Assembly: GCA_947460225.1 (NCBI GenBank) | Contig: CANHHI010000003.1 | Span: forward strand, 1 to 33,133 | DNA from: Flavobacteriales bacterium | GTDB lineage: Bacteria; Bacteroidota; Bacteroidia; Flavobacteriales_D; CANHHI01 | Length of the DNA: 33,133 bases | Direction of reading: 5' to 3' | Shown: one piece after another, positions 26,708-33,133 of the stretch | Numbering within the stretch: the first letter of the stretch is position 1 | Layout: each line of letters starts with the position of its first letter | Translations under genes and position numbers: made by a program | Notes under the pieces: generated by a model | What the model was told of the DNA's origin: nothing | The model's database searches: none | The model's input: only the letters and a program-made list of their open reading frames with translations

Positions 26708-27061
26708 TTAGCACCTTTCGGCAACCTTTGGATTTTTCAACAAATAATTTATGCCCCATTTTTCCATGCTTTCCAATACCGGGCATAGTTCTTTGCCAAA
26801 GTCTGTTAAAAAATATTCCACTTTTGGCGGTATCACGCTATGTACCTGCTTGTATATTAACCCGTCTGCGAGCAATTCTTGTATTTGCTTGCTTAAAACA
26901 CGCCGACTAATGTTTTTAATATTTCGTTCTATATCACTGGGTCTATGTACGCCTTTGGCAATAAAATGCAAAATATTCAATTTCCATTTTCCGCCAATAA
27001 TCACCAAAGTGATTGCCATGGGGCATAAATTTTTTTCTGTTTCTTTTGGTGTTTCTATCAT
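26708..27061 (-). CDS. HxlR-family transcriptional regulator
   Basis: A 117-residue winged-helix DNA-binding protein. The family signature is clear: CPMAITLVIIGGKWKLNILHFI with the conserved Cys13, RPSDIERNIKNISRRVLSKQIQELLADGLI, and PPKVEYFLTDFGKEL followed by MEKWG. HxlR-type proteins such as YodB and HypR use this N-terminal Cys to sense quinones, diamide or hypochlorite. The gene sits between the flavodoxin-RidA gene (same strand, 27 bases downstream) and the divergent nitroreductase operon. That makes it the likely local switch for both arms. Confidence 0.93.
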   Translation of the reverse strand: MIETPKETEKNLCPMAITLVIIGGKWKLNILHFIAKGVHRPSDIERNIKNISRRVLSKQIQELLADGLIYKQVHSVIPPKVEYFLTDFGKELCPVLESMEKWGINYLLKNPKVAERC

Positions 27062-27085
27062 GCTAAAAATTCATTTGTGCTTAAT

Positions 27086-27103
27086 TTATCCCTTAGGGCA
27101 TAA
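27086..27103. promoter_or_regulatory. Candidate operator (imperfect inverted repeat)
   Basis: TTATCCCTTAGGGCATAA: CCCT and AGGG pair around one T and are flanked by TTAT and ATAA with one extra C. It lies in the hxlR-nitroreductase gap. HxlR operators are inverted repeats of this size, but the link is inferred from place only. Confidence 0.3.
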
Positions 27104-27114
27104 AAAATCCCTAC

Positions 27115-27145
27115 TTGCTTGTCGCTTTGTTTTCATTTAACTTTG
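27115..27145 (+). promoter_or_regulatory. Promoter of the nitroreductase operon
   Basis: TTG (27115-27117), a 20-base spacer and TAACTTTG (27138-27145) match the consensus, 22 bases upstream of ATG 27168. Confidence 0.6.
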
Positions 27146-27149
27146 TATG

Positions 27150-27179
27150 CAAATATAGTAGATAATTATGAAACCACAA
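27150..27179 (-). promoter_or_regulatory. Candidate divergent promoter of hxlR
   Basis: On the minus strand TTG (27177-27179), a 19-base spacer and TATATTTG (27150-27157) fit the consensus. The -7 lies four bases from the opposing nitroreductase -7, so the two promoters overlap. The hxlR leader would be about 80 bases. Confidence 0.45.
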
Positions 27180-27836
27180 GAAATTTTAGATGCCTTGCAG
27201 TGGCGATATTCGGTTAAAAAATTTGATGCGGGCAAAAAAATAGAAGAGTCTATTTGGCAAAACATTTTAGACGCCGCTGTGCTTACACCGTCTTCGTTTG
27301 GTTTACAGCCTTGGCAATTTTTAGACGTGCGAAACGTTGAACTACGTGAAAAACTTGTACTTGCGAGCTACGGGCAAAAACAAGTAGCAGAATCTTCGCA
27401 TCTTTTGGTGCTGACTTGCAAAAAAACGATGGACCAGGCGCATTTAGACCGTTTCCTTGCGGTGTCTCAAAAAATTAGAAAAGCCAATGCGATGGCAATT
27501 ATAGGTGAAAATGGGGCAACAGATTATGCTGGAGAAAATTTTAAAGCCATTACGCTGTCTTTTATACAAAGTTTGAGTGCCGAGCAAAATTTTATTTGGA
27601 ATGCCAATCAGATTTATATCGTTTTGGGCAATATTCTCACAGTAGCAGCCATGCTTGGGATTGATGCCATTCCTATGGAAGGCTTTGAAGCGGAAAAATA
27701 CAATGAAATTTTACACATAGATAAAAATTATACCGCTAAATTAGTTGTGCCTTTTGGTTATCGAAGTGCCCAAGACAAGAATGCGACGTATAACAAAGTG
27801 CGCTTTGATAAATCGGAAATTGTTAAAATTATTTAA
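27168..27836 (+). CDS. Nitroreductase-family oxidoreductase (NfsB-like)
   Basis: An FMN-dependent NAD(P)H oxidoreductase that reduces nitro compounds or quinones. The 222-residue protein has the FMN-binding N-terminus WRYSVKKFDAGKKI, the strand-helix TPSSFGLQPWQFLDV, and a C-terminal NILTVAAMLGIDAIPMEGFE with VPFGYRS. Length and motifs fit the NfsB/NfnB subgroup. It is first of five tightly spaced genes and divergent from hxlR; in other bacteria HxlR-type regulators control nitroreductases of this sort. Physiological substrate is not known. Confidence 0.94.
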   Translation: MKPQEILDALQWRYSVKKFDAGKKIEESIWQNILDAAVLTPSSFGLQPWQFLDVRNVELREKLVLASYGQKQVAESSHLLVLTCKKTMDQAHLDRFLAVSQKIRKANAMAIIGENGATDYAGENFKAITLSFIQSLSAEQNFIWNANQIYIVLGNILTVAAMLGIDAIPMEGFEAEKYNEILHIDKNYTAKLVVPFGYRSAQDKNATYNKVRFDKSEIVKII

Positions 27837-27838
27837 AT

Positions 27839-28282
27839 ATGACACCTAATCAGTACCACAGTCTTTCCAAAGAAACAGTAGATAAATTATACGCTACTTA
27901 CTTTAGTTTAAAAAATTCTTCTGTACCTGCAGAATTGGCAATTTTAACAGAAGTGTTTGTTTCCAGAATAAATGCCTGCGATTTTTGCATAGGTTATCAC
28001 GTGAAAGATGCCCAAAAGCATGGTATTTCTCAAGAGAAAATAGATGCTGTGTCCATGGATGTTTATCAAGATGCTATGTGTTTGGATGAGCAAGAAAAAT
28101 GGGCTTTGCAATATGCTCATGCTGTAACCATAAATCAAAAAGAGCGTTATGAAGAGCTACATAAACAGCTAGAACAAACATTTACTTCTCAGCAAATTGT
28201 GGATTTAACTTTGGTTATATCCATTACGAATTGTTTTAATAAACTAACAGGTTCTTTAAAATATGCAACCTTAAATGCTTAG
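27839..28282 (+). CDS. AhpD-like carboxymuconolactone-decarboxylase-family protein
   Basis: A 147-residue small helical protein with the redox motif CDFCIGYH (Cys48, Cys51 and His55), which is the AhpD-type CxxC...H site. AhpD-like proteins reduce peroxides or pass electrons to peroxiredoxins. SRINACDFCIGYHVKDAQKHG is the core helix and ISITNCFNKLTG ends the fold. It starts two bases after the nitroreductase. The next gene overlaps its stop. A role in peroxide or thiol stress is inferred from the family and neighbours. Confidence 0.9.
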   Translation: MTPNQYHSLSKETVDKLYATYFSLKNSSVPAELAILTEVFVSRINACDFCIGYHVKDAQKHGISQEKIDAVSMDVYQDAMCLDEQEKWALQYAHAVTINQKERYEELHKQLEQTFTSQQIVDLTLVISITNCFNKLTGSLKYATLNA

Positions 28283-28901
28283 TTTTATGGATATTTTTTT
28301 TCAATCTTTTATACTGGGTTTAGCTATAACCATTCCTGTTGGACCTGCTACTTTTTTGTGTATCAATAGCACCTTAAATCAGGGATTTAGACATGGTTTG
28401 GTTACCAGTATAGGGATAACTTTAGCAGACTCTTTGTACGCACTTGTTGCAGTTTTGGGTCTTGGCACCATTACTGTATTTACTAGCCAGTACGGGTTTA
28501 TTCCCCAAGTGTTGGGTTCTTTGTTTTTGGCTTACTTGGGTGTAAAAAACCTGCGTAAGTCATCCACTTTGGATGCCCAAAAAGTAGTGCGGGCTAGTCT
28601 TTTGAAAAACTTTTTGAGTAGTTTTTTCTTTACTTTGTCCAGCCCAGCTACTTTAATTTTATTCTTAGCTGCTATGAGTTTGGTGCAATTTCAAGCTGAT
28701 ATGACTAGGGATATTGTGTTTATATTGCTAGGATTTATGTTGGCGTGCATGGGTTTTTGGTTGCTGCTTATAAGTGTATTGCTCTTGTTCAAAAAGCGTT
28801 TATCTGAAAACGCCATTAACATGATGAATAAAATATCTGGTTTGATTTTTATTGGTTTTGCCCTTGTGGGTTTCTATATGTTCTTCAAAAATATCTTATA
28901 G
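28275..28901 (+). CDS. LysE/RhtB-family exporter
   Basis: A 208-residue membrane protein with six predicted helices. The N-terminal helix contains the family motif LAITIPVGPATFLCINSTLNQGFRHG, followed by GITLADSLYALVAVLG and YLGVKNLRKSS. Family members export amino acids or similar small metabolites. The ATG at 28275 overlaps the AhpD-like stop by eight bases; a second ATG at 28287 (MDIFFQSF) is equally good. It is third in the nitroreductase operon, and its substrate may be a toxic small molecule (inference). Confidence 0.85.
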   Translation: MLSFMDIFFQSFILGLAITIPVGPATFLCINSTLNQGFRHGLVTSIGITLADSLYALVAVLGLGTITVFTSQYGFIPQVLGSLFLAYLGVKNLRKSSTLDAQKVVRASLLKNFLSSFFFTLSSPATLILFLAAMSLVQFQADMTRDIVFILLGFMLACMGFWLLLISVLLLFKKRLSENAINMMNKISGLIFIGFALVGFYMFFKNIL

Positions 28902-28904
28902 AAT

Positions 28905-29969
28905 ATGTTAGTTAAACAAAATATAATCTTGCCAATGGCTTTGGCAGGTATTTTATCTGCCCAAAGTCCTGCTGTGCAAAAAGCCATGGCTTCTCGTTTG
29001 CCCGCAGACCCAAATAGAGTGTATTCCACGTTTAATACGGTTTTAATTGATAAAGAACTTGCGCCTGGTGTGTTTGCTGTTTTTGCCGACGATGCCTTTG
29101 AGCGTGGCGAAAAAGGCTTACAGGTGAGCACGTCTAGTGGTTATGTGATTGGCGAAAAAGGTGTTTTGGTGATAGATGCCCAGCAAACCAAAAGACTTGC
29201 CACCAATTTGATAGAACTTATCAAAGAAAAAACGGATAAACCTATTTTGTATGTGGTCAATACCAATTACTATGGCGACCATTCTTTTGGCAATCAATTT
29301 TTTGTTGCGGAAGGTTTTCGCATCATCAACAATGGCACCAAAATCATTCAACATGAAAATGCCCAAAAAATGATACAAAATCATTTTGAAGAAGATAGGG
29401 TTTTTGAATATACTTTGAGTGCACGCAAAGAAGACGTGGCAGAAATGCAACCCACGCCTGCCGATATTTTAATCACCGGGCAAGCTGTGAGCAAAACCGT
29501 GATTGATTTGGGCGATAAACAGGTGGAAATTATTTACCCAGGGCGCACCCAAACCGATGGAAATTTATTTGTGTATCTGCCTAAAGAAAAAGTGCTCTTT
29601 GGTGGAAATTCTATTCCTTCTGGGGGCAAAGTGGTGGGCATGCCTTGGCTTACGTACGGCGGTTTAGATGAATTTTTAAAATCTTTGCAGGTTTTGCGCA
29701 AGATGCTTGCGAGCGATTCGCAAATTGGCTCTGGACACGGTTATCCCACGGATATAAAGGCTTTGGATAATATTATTGTCTATTTTCAAGATTTGCAAAA
29801 AAGTGTTAGGCAAGCGGTAAACAAAGGCTTAGATTTGGCGCAAACAAAAATAAAAGTTAAACAAGACTTGGAAAAATACCGCAATCACACGCTTTTTGAG
29901 ATGATACAAGACCTCAATATTGAAAAAACTTATCAAGAATACAAAACAGTAACCCCTAAAACCAAATAA
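28905..29969 (+). CDS. Metallo-beta-lactamase-fold protein with degenerate metal site
   Basis: A 354-residue exported protein (signal peptide MLVKQNIILPMALAGILSAQ). The MBL fold is recognisable: YVIGEKGVLVIDAQQT, YVVNTNYYGDHSFGNQFF, IIYPGRTQTDGNLFVYLPKEKVLFGGN and SGHGYPTD. The metal ligands are mostly changed. The HxHxDH box reads Asn121-Tyr-Tyr123-Gly-Asp125-His126; the usual PGHT is PGRT (Arg210); the usual GD is GN (Asn231). Only Asp125, His126 and the SGHG His (274) remain. It may be a pseudoenzyme or bind one metal. It starts three bases after the LysE-like gene and two bases before doxX. Confidence 0.87.
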   Translation: MLVKQNIILPMALAGILSAQSPAVQKAMASRLPADPNRVYSTFNTVLIDKELAPGVFAVFADDAFERGEKGLQVSTSSGYVIGEKGVLVIDAQQTKRLATNLIELIKEKTDKPILYVVNTNYYGDHSFGNQFFVAEGFRIINNGTKIIQHENAQKMIQNHFEEDRVFEYTLSARKEDVAEMQPTPADILITGQAVSKTVIDLGDKQVEIIYPGRTQTDGNLFVYLPKEKVLFGGNSIPSGGKVVGMPWLTYGGLDEFLKSLQVLRKMLASDSQIGSGHGYPTDIKALDNIIVYFQDLQKSVRQAVNKGLDLAQTKIKVKQDLEKYRNHTLFEMIQDLNIEKTYQEYKTVTPKTK

Positions 29970-29971
29970 TT

Positions 29972-30379
29972 ATGCTTAAAAAAATTCTAAACTTGGATAT
30001 GATTCCAAAAAGTACAGACTTAGGGTTGCTTGCCTTGCGTCTAGTTATCAGTTTTGCCATGCTTGGCAAACATGCTTTGCACAAAATTTCAGATTTTAGT
30101 GCCATGAAAGACATTTTTCCAGACCCCTTGCATATTGGTTCTACCATGAGCTTAATTTCTGCCATTGTGGTGGAAAATGTATTTTCAATTTTATTGATTT
30201 TGGGCATTTATGCACGGTTTGCGGCTTTTGCCCTTTTTATGAATTTACTCGTTATTTGGGCTTTGGTGTATCAATTTTCCATCGCTACCGACCACCACGA
30301 ACTCGTGTTGCTCTATCTGGTGGGTTACTTCACCTTGATTTTTACAGGTGCAGGCAAGTACAGCCTTGATAAGCAATAA
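29972..30379 (+). CDS. DoxX-family membrane protein
   Basis: A 135-residue protein with four hydrophobic helices: LGLLALRLVISFAMLGKHAL, MSLISAIVVENVFSILLIL, FAAFALFMNLLVIWALVY and VLLYLVGYFTLIFTGAG. This is the DoxX arrangement. DoxX proteins are found with thiol/oxidative stress genes and may pass electrons from quinones. It ends the five-gene operon, just before a bidirectional terminator. Confidence 0.88.
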   Translation: MLKKILNLDMIPKSTDLGLLALRLVISFAMLGKHALHKISDFSAMKDIFPDPLHIGSTMSLISAIVVENVFSILLILGIYARFAAFALFMNLLVIWALVYQFSIATDHHELVLLYLVGYFTLIFTGAGKYSLDKQ

Positions 30380-30399
30380 CGGAATTTAGAAGTTAAGGT

Positions 30400-30429
30400 A
30401 AAAATGGAGCGTTTACACGCTCCATTTTT
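30400..30429. terminator. Bidirectional terminator between doxX and alcohol dehydrogenase
   Basis: AAAAATGGAGCG-TTTACA-CGCTCCATTTTT is a 12-bp perfect stem with A- and T-rich ends. It serves the plus operon and the minus-strand dehydrogenase (stop at 30431). Confidence 0.88.
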
Positions 30430-30430
30430 A

Positions 30431-31498
30431 TTATTTAGACATATCCGACTGTTTGACATCTATCACAAAGCGATACTTCACATCGGATTTCAACACCCGC
30501 TCGTATGCTTCATTGATGGCTTGCACCTTGATTATTTCTATATCCGACACAATGCCTTTTTCGGCACAAAAATCCAACATTTCTTGCGTTTCCGCTATGC
30601 CCCCAATGAGTGAGCCCAAAATCTGTTTTCTTTGCATCACCAAAATGGCAGGATTTACAGGCACAGCCTCAGCAGGTATGCCCACTACCGCCAAAGTGCC
30701 ACCTATGTTTAGCAAATTTAAATACGCATTGTAATCAATCGGCGCAGACACTGTGTTCAAAATCGCATCAAAACTGCCTGCGAGTGTTTGCATATTTTCC
30801 GCTTTTGTGGTGAGTGCAAAATGATGTGCGCCCAATTTTAGCGCATCGGCTTTTTTATTTTCCGAAGTGCTCAACACCGTAACTTCTGCGCCCATTGCCA
30901 CAGCTATTTTTACAGCCATGTGTCCCAAACCGCCAAGTCCAATAATGCCTATTTTTTTGCCTTTGCCAACGCCTAGTTTTTTCAAGGGCGAAAACGTGGT
31001 AATGCCTGCGCACAAAAGCGGTGCCGTAGCGGCTAGGTTGTTTTCAAATTTTTTGGAAATGCTGAGTGCAAAAGCCTCCGTGCAAATAATATGCGTGGCA
31101 TAACCGCCATAAGTAGGTCGCCCTGCGATTTTATCCATGCTGTTGTAAGACCAGGTAACACCTTCTTTGCAATACTGTTCTTCATGGGCTTTGCAATGCG
31201 AGCAAGCCCGGCAAGAATCCACCATACAGCCCACGCCAGCCCAGTCGCCAACTTTAAATTTGCTCACCGCACCGCCCACGGCAATCACTTTGCCGATAAT
31301 TTCATGCCCTGGCACCATGGGAAACGTAGAACCGCCCCATTCGTTGCGTGCTTGGTGAATATCCGAATGGCACACCCCACAATAATAAATTTCTATTTCT
31401 ACGTCTTTGTCTTGACAATCCCTTTGCACAAAGTCAAAAGGTTTTAAGTTTTCGTCTGCTTTATACGCAGCATAAGCCAATACTTTTCTGGTATTCAT
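30431..31498 (-). CDS. Zinc-dependent NAD(P) alcohol dehydrogenase (cinnamyl/YahK type)
   Basis: A 355-residue medium-chain dehydrogenase that interconverts alcohols and aldehydes. Catalytic zinc motif CGVCHSDIH near 40-48 and PGHEIIGKV near 63-71. The structural zinc cysteines are CxxCxxC near 100-106 (SCRACSHC) with the last Cys in HEEQYCKEG. GLGGLGHMAVKIAVAMGAEV is the nucleotide-binding turn, and STSENK after the second strand fits an NADP-preferring form. Sequence order matches the YahK/cinnamyl-alcohol group. Aldehyde detoxification would fit the stress genes next door, but that is inference. It has its own consensus promoter. Confidence 0.94.
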   Translation of the reverse strand: MNTRKVLAYAAYKADENLKPFDFVQRDCQDKDVEIEIYYCGVCHSDIHQARNEWGGSTFPMVPGHEIIGKVIAVGGAVSKFKVGDWAGVGCMVDSCRACSHCKAHEEQYCKEGVTWSYNSMDKIAGRPTYGGYATHIICTEAFALSISKKFENNLAATAPLLCAGITTFSPLKKLGVGKGKKIGIIGLGGLGHMAVKIAVAMGAEVTVLSTSENKKADALKLGAHHFALTTKAENMQTLAGSFDAILNTVSAPIDYNAYLNLLNIGGTLAVVGIPAEAVPVNPAILVMQRKQILGSLIGGIAETQEMLDFCAEKGIVSDIEIIKVQAINEAYERVLKSDVKYRFVIDVKQSDMSK

Positions 31499-31514
31499 AA
31501 ACTGTAGTTTTTTA

Positions 31515-31545
31515 CAAATGTACGATTTTTGCGTGGCATTTCAAA
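31515..31545 (-). promoter_or_regulatory. Promoter of the alcohol dehydrogenase gene
   Basis: Minus-strand TTTG (31542-31545), a 19-base spacer and TACATTTG (31515-31522) give a full Bacteroidota promoter about 17 bases upstream of ATG 31498. Confidence 0.7.
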
Positions 31546-31589
31546 GGGGTTTTGCTATTATTTCCAAGTAAGGCGCATGTAAAACACAT

Positions 31590-31829
31590 GCAAAACGTAG
31601 AGAACGGTTTCTAACCGCAGACATTGTCTGTTTTATTCTGCCTTCGGCAGGCGATGCAGAGGCAAAACGTAGGGAAAGGTTTGTAACAGTTCCAAAAAAT
31701 ACCATGCCCGTAGGGTCTTGCCATGGCAAGACCTCTGAATAATGCCAAATAAAAACAGAAAAAACGCCTGCCGAAGTCAGAAAACGTGCAGGGTTTGCCT
31801 GCAATAAAAGGGCAGGCTTCCGTCTGCCC
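31590..31829. repeat. Non-coding cluster of short hairpins and direct/inverted repeats
   Basis: The 369-base gap between the dehydrogenase and the next gene (31499-31867) holds the dehydrogenase promoter and this cluster. Seen: CGGTT-TCT-AACCG (31605), CAGAC-ATT-GTCTG (31618), CTGCC-TTC-GGCAG (31638), the 20-base palindrome GGTCTTGCCATGGCAAGACC (31714), GCAGG-GTTTG-CCTGC (31788) and GGGCAG/CTGCCC (31810). GCAAAACGTAG is repeated at 31590 and 31662. CTGCCTTCGGCAGGCG (31638) recurs inverted at 31765 with one mismatch. No gene is supported here; the two minus-strand ORFs over it have no recognisable content. Confidence 0.6.
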
Positions 31830-31867
31830 AGTCAAATTTTGATAGTAAATTGCTTATGCGAATTGTA

Positions 31868-32650
31868 TTAACTTTCTTGTTTAGGCAATATGCGAAATGC
31901 CCATTTTACAGAAGGTATAACTTCATGTTTGCTTAGTCTAATGCCTTCTGAATGATAATTGATGTAATTATGGTGAATACCTATAAAAATACCCATTCTT
32001 TGCTTTTTGCCTAAATACCAACCTGCATCCAAATGGGTATGTTGTAGCCAACCAAACGAAATGCCTGTTTGACTATTTTTAGGTGTATTCCAAATGCCTT
32101 TGCCATCGTATTGATGGGCAAATGAAATCAAATTTGAAAAACTACCAGCATCTAAAACAAAAGCCGTACCTTGTAATTTCTCTAAGCGAAACCTTACGCC
32201 AGAAACAGGGGAAATAATATTGATATTGCGGTTTAATTTATCGTCTTTATTTTCTTTATACTGCATAAATACCGAAGAGCTCGCAACACCTGTATTTACA
32301 TACAACGCAAACCAATACTTTTCTTTATGCCACTGAAACAATCTAAAATCTATCAACATTTTATTTTCTGTCAAAGTCAAAGACGTTTCATCTGTTTGTT
32401 GCTTGATAGATAAAATGCTGGTAACATCCCAAGCATAACGAAATGCCAAAGGCAATTTAGTATGTTCAACATAAATAAACCCATTACCTCCTCCCGCTGG
32501 CAAAGAAGATTTATCAAAAAAACCGTCTTTATAATTCAATAAAGGGGTAAAATGTAATCCAAATCTAAATTCCCATTTGAGTGGGTGCTGTGCAGATAGC
32601 ATTGATACAAAACTAAATACTGTAAAAAGAATAATTTTTCGCATAATCAT
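31868..32650 (-). CDS. Probable outer-membrane beta-barrel protein, unknown function
   Basis: I do not recognise a family. The 260-residue product has a signal peptide (MRKIILFTVFSFVSMLSAQ, after a possible upstream Met-Ile). Alternating hydrophobic strands rich in aromatic residues follow, such as LKWEFRFGLHFTPLLNY, KYWFALYVNTGVASSSVFM and RMGIFIGIHHNYINYHS, and it ends near VKWAFRILPKQES, which suggests a small porin-like or OMP barrel. Two start codons (32650 and 32644) are possible; the second gives a cleaner signal peptide. It lies 14 bases after the reading-frame pair at the right edge, so it may be part of their operon. Confidence 0.75.
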   Translation of the reverse strand: MIMRKIILFTVFSFVSMLSAQHPLKWEFRFGLHFTPLLNYKDGFFDKSSLPAGGGNGFIYVEHTKLPLAFRYAWDVTSILSIKQQTDETSLTLTENKMLIDFRLFQWHKEKYWFALYVNTGVASSSVFMQYKENKDDKLNRNINIISPVSGVRFRLEKLQGTAFVLDAGSFSNLISFAHQYDGKGIWNTPKNSQTGISFGWLQHTHLDAGWYLGKKQRMGIFIGIHHNYINYHSEGIRLSKHEVIPSVKWAFRILPKQES

Positions 32651-32664
32651 TTATAATTTAAATT

Positions 32665-32922
32665 TTACCCACAAATTTTTGTTGTTACATAATTGGTTGC
32701 CCAATAGCAACTTTGTTGAACGGTATTAAACATCAATCCAGGTGCCGAAGAATTAGGGTCTGATATACTAGCCACTGCACCAGCCGCCAATCCTGCAACC
32801 GGAATACAAACAAAAACCTTAATGGCAATATTCACAACCCAACACACTATCTTCTTGAACCATTTTACTACACTTGACCAAAACCCTCTAAATGCCCCAT
32901 CTTCACTATCCAAACTAAACAA
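32665..32922 (-). pseudogene. Small hydrophobic C-terminal reading frame, probably frameshifted from its upstream neighbour
   Basis: An 85-residue frame with no ATG near its start (the tracked start is TTG) that overlaps the upstream frame by 55 bases. Contents: an acidic lead (SLDSEDGAF), WSSVVKWFKKIVCWVV, a hydrophobic/glycine segment (VCIPVAGLAAGAVA) and a tail with two Cys (SCYWAT, KICG). I do not know the family. It may instead be a separate, translationally coupled gene; the missing ATG and the overlap favour one gene broken by a frameshift or by a base-calling error. Confidence 0.5.
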
Positions 32923-33133
32923 TTCCTAAATACATCAGACATGGTATCTAAGGTTACAGTAGCTTGATAAAACTTTACCTTTTCACTTTCCAATATCAAT
33001 GGGTGCGCTTGAATGCGTGCATTGTAAGCTGTAACAATTGCTTTGGATTTTTCTTGCGCCTCTTCTTCGCTAAACATATCTGCCTGCGTCTGTAAAAGCT
33101 CTAACTCCACTTGCATCTCTTCCACTAAAACCC
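32868..33133 (-). CDS. N-terminal part of an unknown protein, running out of the window
   Basis: Open on the minus strand from the window edge to a stop at 32868. The tracked start (GTG at 33125) is not the true start, because the frame continues upstream past the edge. The visible 85 residues are mostly helical and acidic (ELELLQTQADMFSEEEAQEKSK) and then reach LDTMSDVFRNCL. No named domain recognised. It probably joins the following frame in one product; see the frameshift note. Confidence 0.55.
   Translation of the reverse strand, partial: VLVEEMQVELELLQTQADMFSEEEAQEKSKAIVTAYNARIQAHPLILESEKVKFYQATVTLDTMSDVFRNCLVWIVKMGHLEGFGQV

Noticed and set aside
31541-31835. Two minus-strand ORFs (31541-31804 and 31611-31835)
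   Set aside because: They run over the hairpin cluster, have no recognisable domain or start signal, and their codons are dictated by the repeats.
1-33133. CRISPR arrays, insertion sequences, prophage, rRNA
   Set aside because: No regularly spaced repeats, transposase, integrase, phage structural gene or rRNA-like segment was seen.

Overview
The window looks like a chromosomal segment of a Bacteroidota bacterium; class and genus cannot be fixed from it. Evidence seen directly: an AT-rich sequence, genes starting without obvious Shine-Dalgarno boxes, and a repeated upstream element TANNTTTG (often with TTG or TTTG 19-22 bases further upstream), which is the Bacteroidota housekeeping promoter. 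Many products are also typical of the phylum: short lipoproteins with a Cys lipobox, a lamin-tail/FlgD-like surface protein, GLUG repeats and a small MerR protein.

Left third (1-7505): a tRNA-Val cut by the edge, a GT4 glycosyltransferase, then a mainly minus-strand housekeeping block. This holds ndk, the infC-rpmI-rplT translation operon with a clear terminator, and tatA-gatA-lepA from one strong promoter (protein export, Gln-tRNA amidation, elongation factor 4). A copper-type HMBD lipoprotein closes the block.

Middle (7616-19403): a membrane-anchored coiled-coil protein, dprA, a guaC-merR-panD run, rlmB, and two convergent lipoprotein genes of which one is a metzincin-GLUG protease. Then come greA-hit, a Rieske-like lipoprotein without its iron ligands, a PAP2 phosphatase and a large lamin-tail surface protein.

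Right third (19541-33133): a tripartite efflux operon (TolC-like, membrane-fusion lipoprotein, RND pump) ends in a bidirectional terminator. Next is a divergent redox island. An HxlR regulator and a WrbA-RidA fusion point left; a nitroreductase, AhpD-like, LysE-like, degenerate metallo-beta-lactamase and DoxX operon points right, and the two arms share one intergenic promoter/operator region. A zinc alcohol dehydrogenase follows. I take this island as the best candidate for an undescribed system, perhaps for quinone or other reactive-electrophile stress; that role is inference. The right edge holds a 369-base non-coding stretch full of small hairpins, an outer-membrane-like protein, and two overlapping reading frames that look like one frameshifted gene.

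Three intergenic regions (12.2, 15.0 and 31.6-31.8 kb) share short inverted repeats, mostly with three-base loops, that resemble REP-type elements. I see no CRISPR array, insertion sequence, prophage or rRNA.
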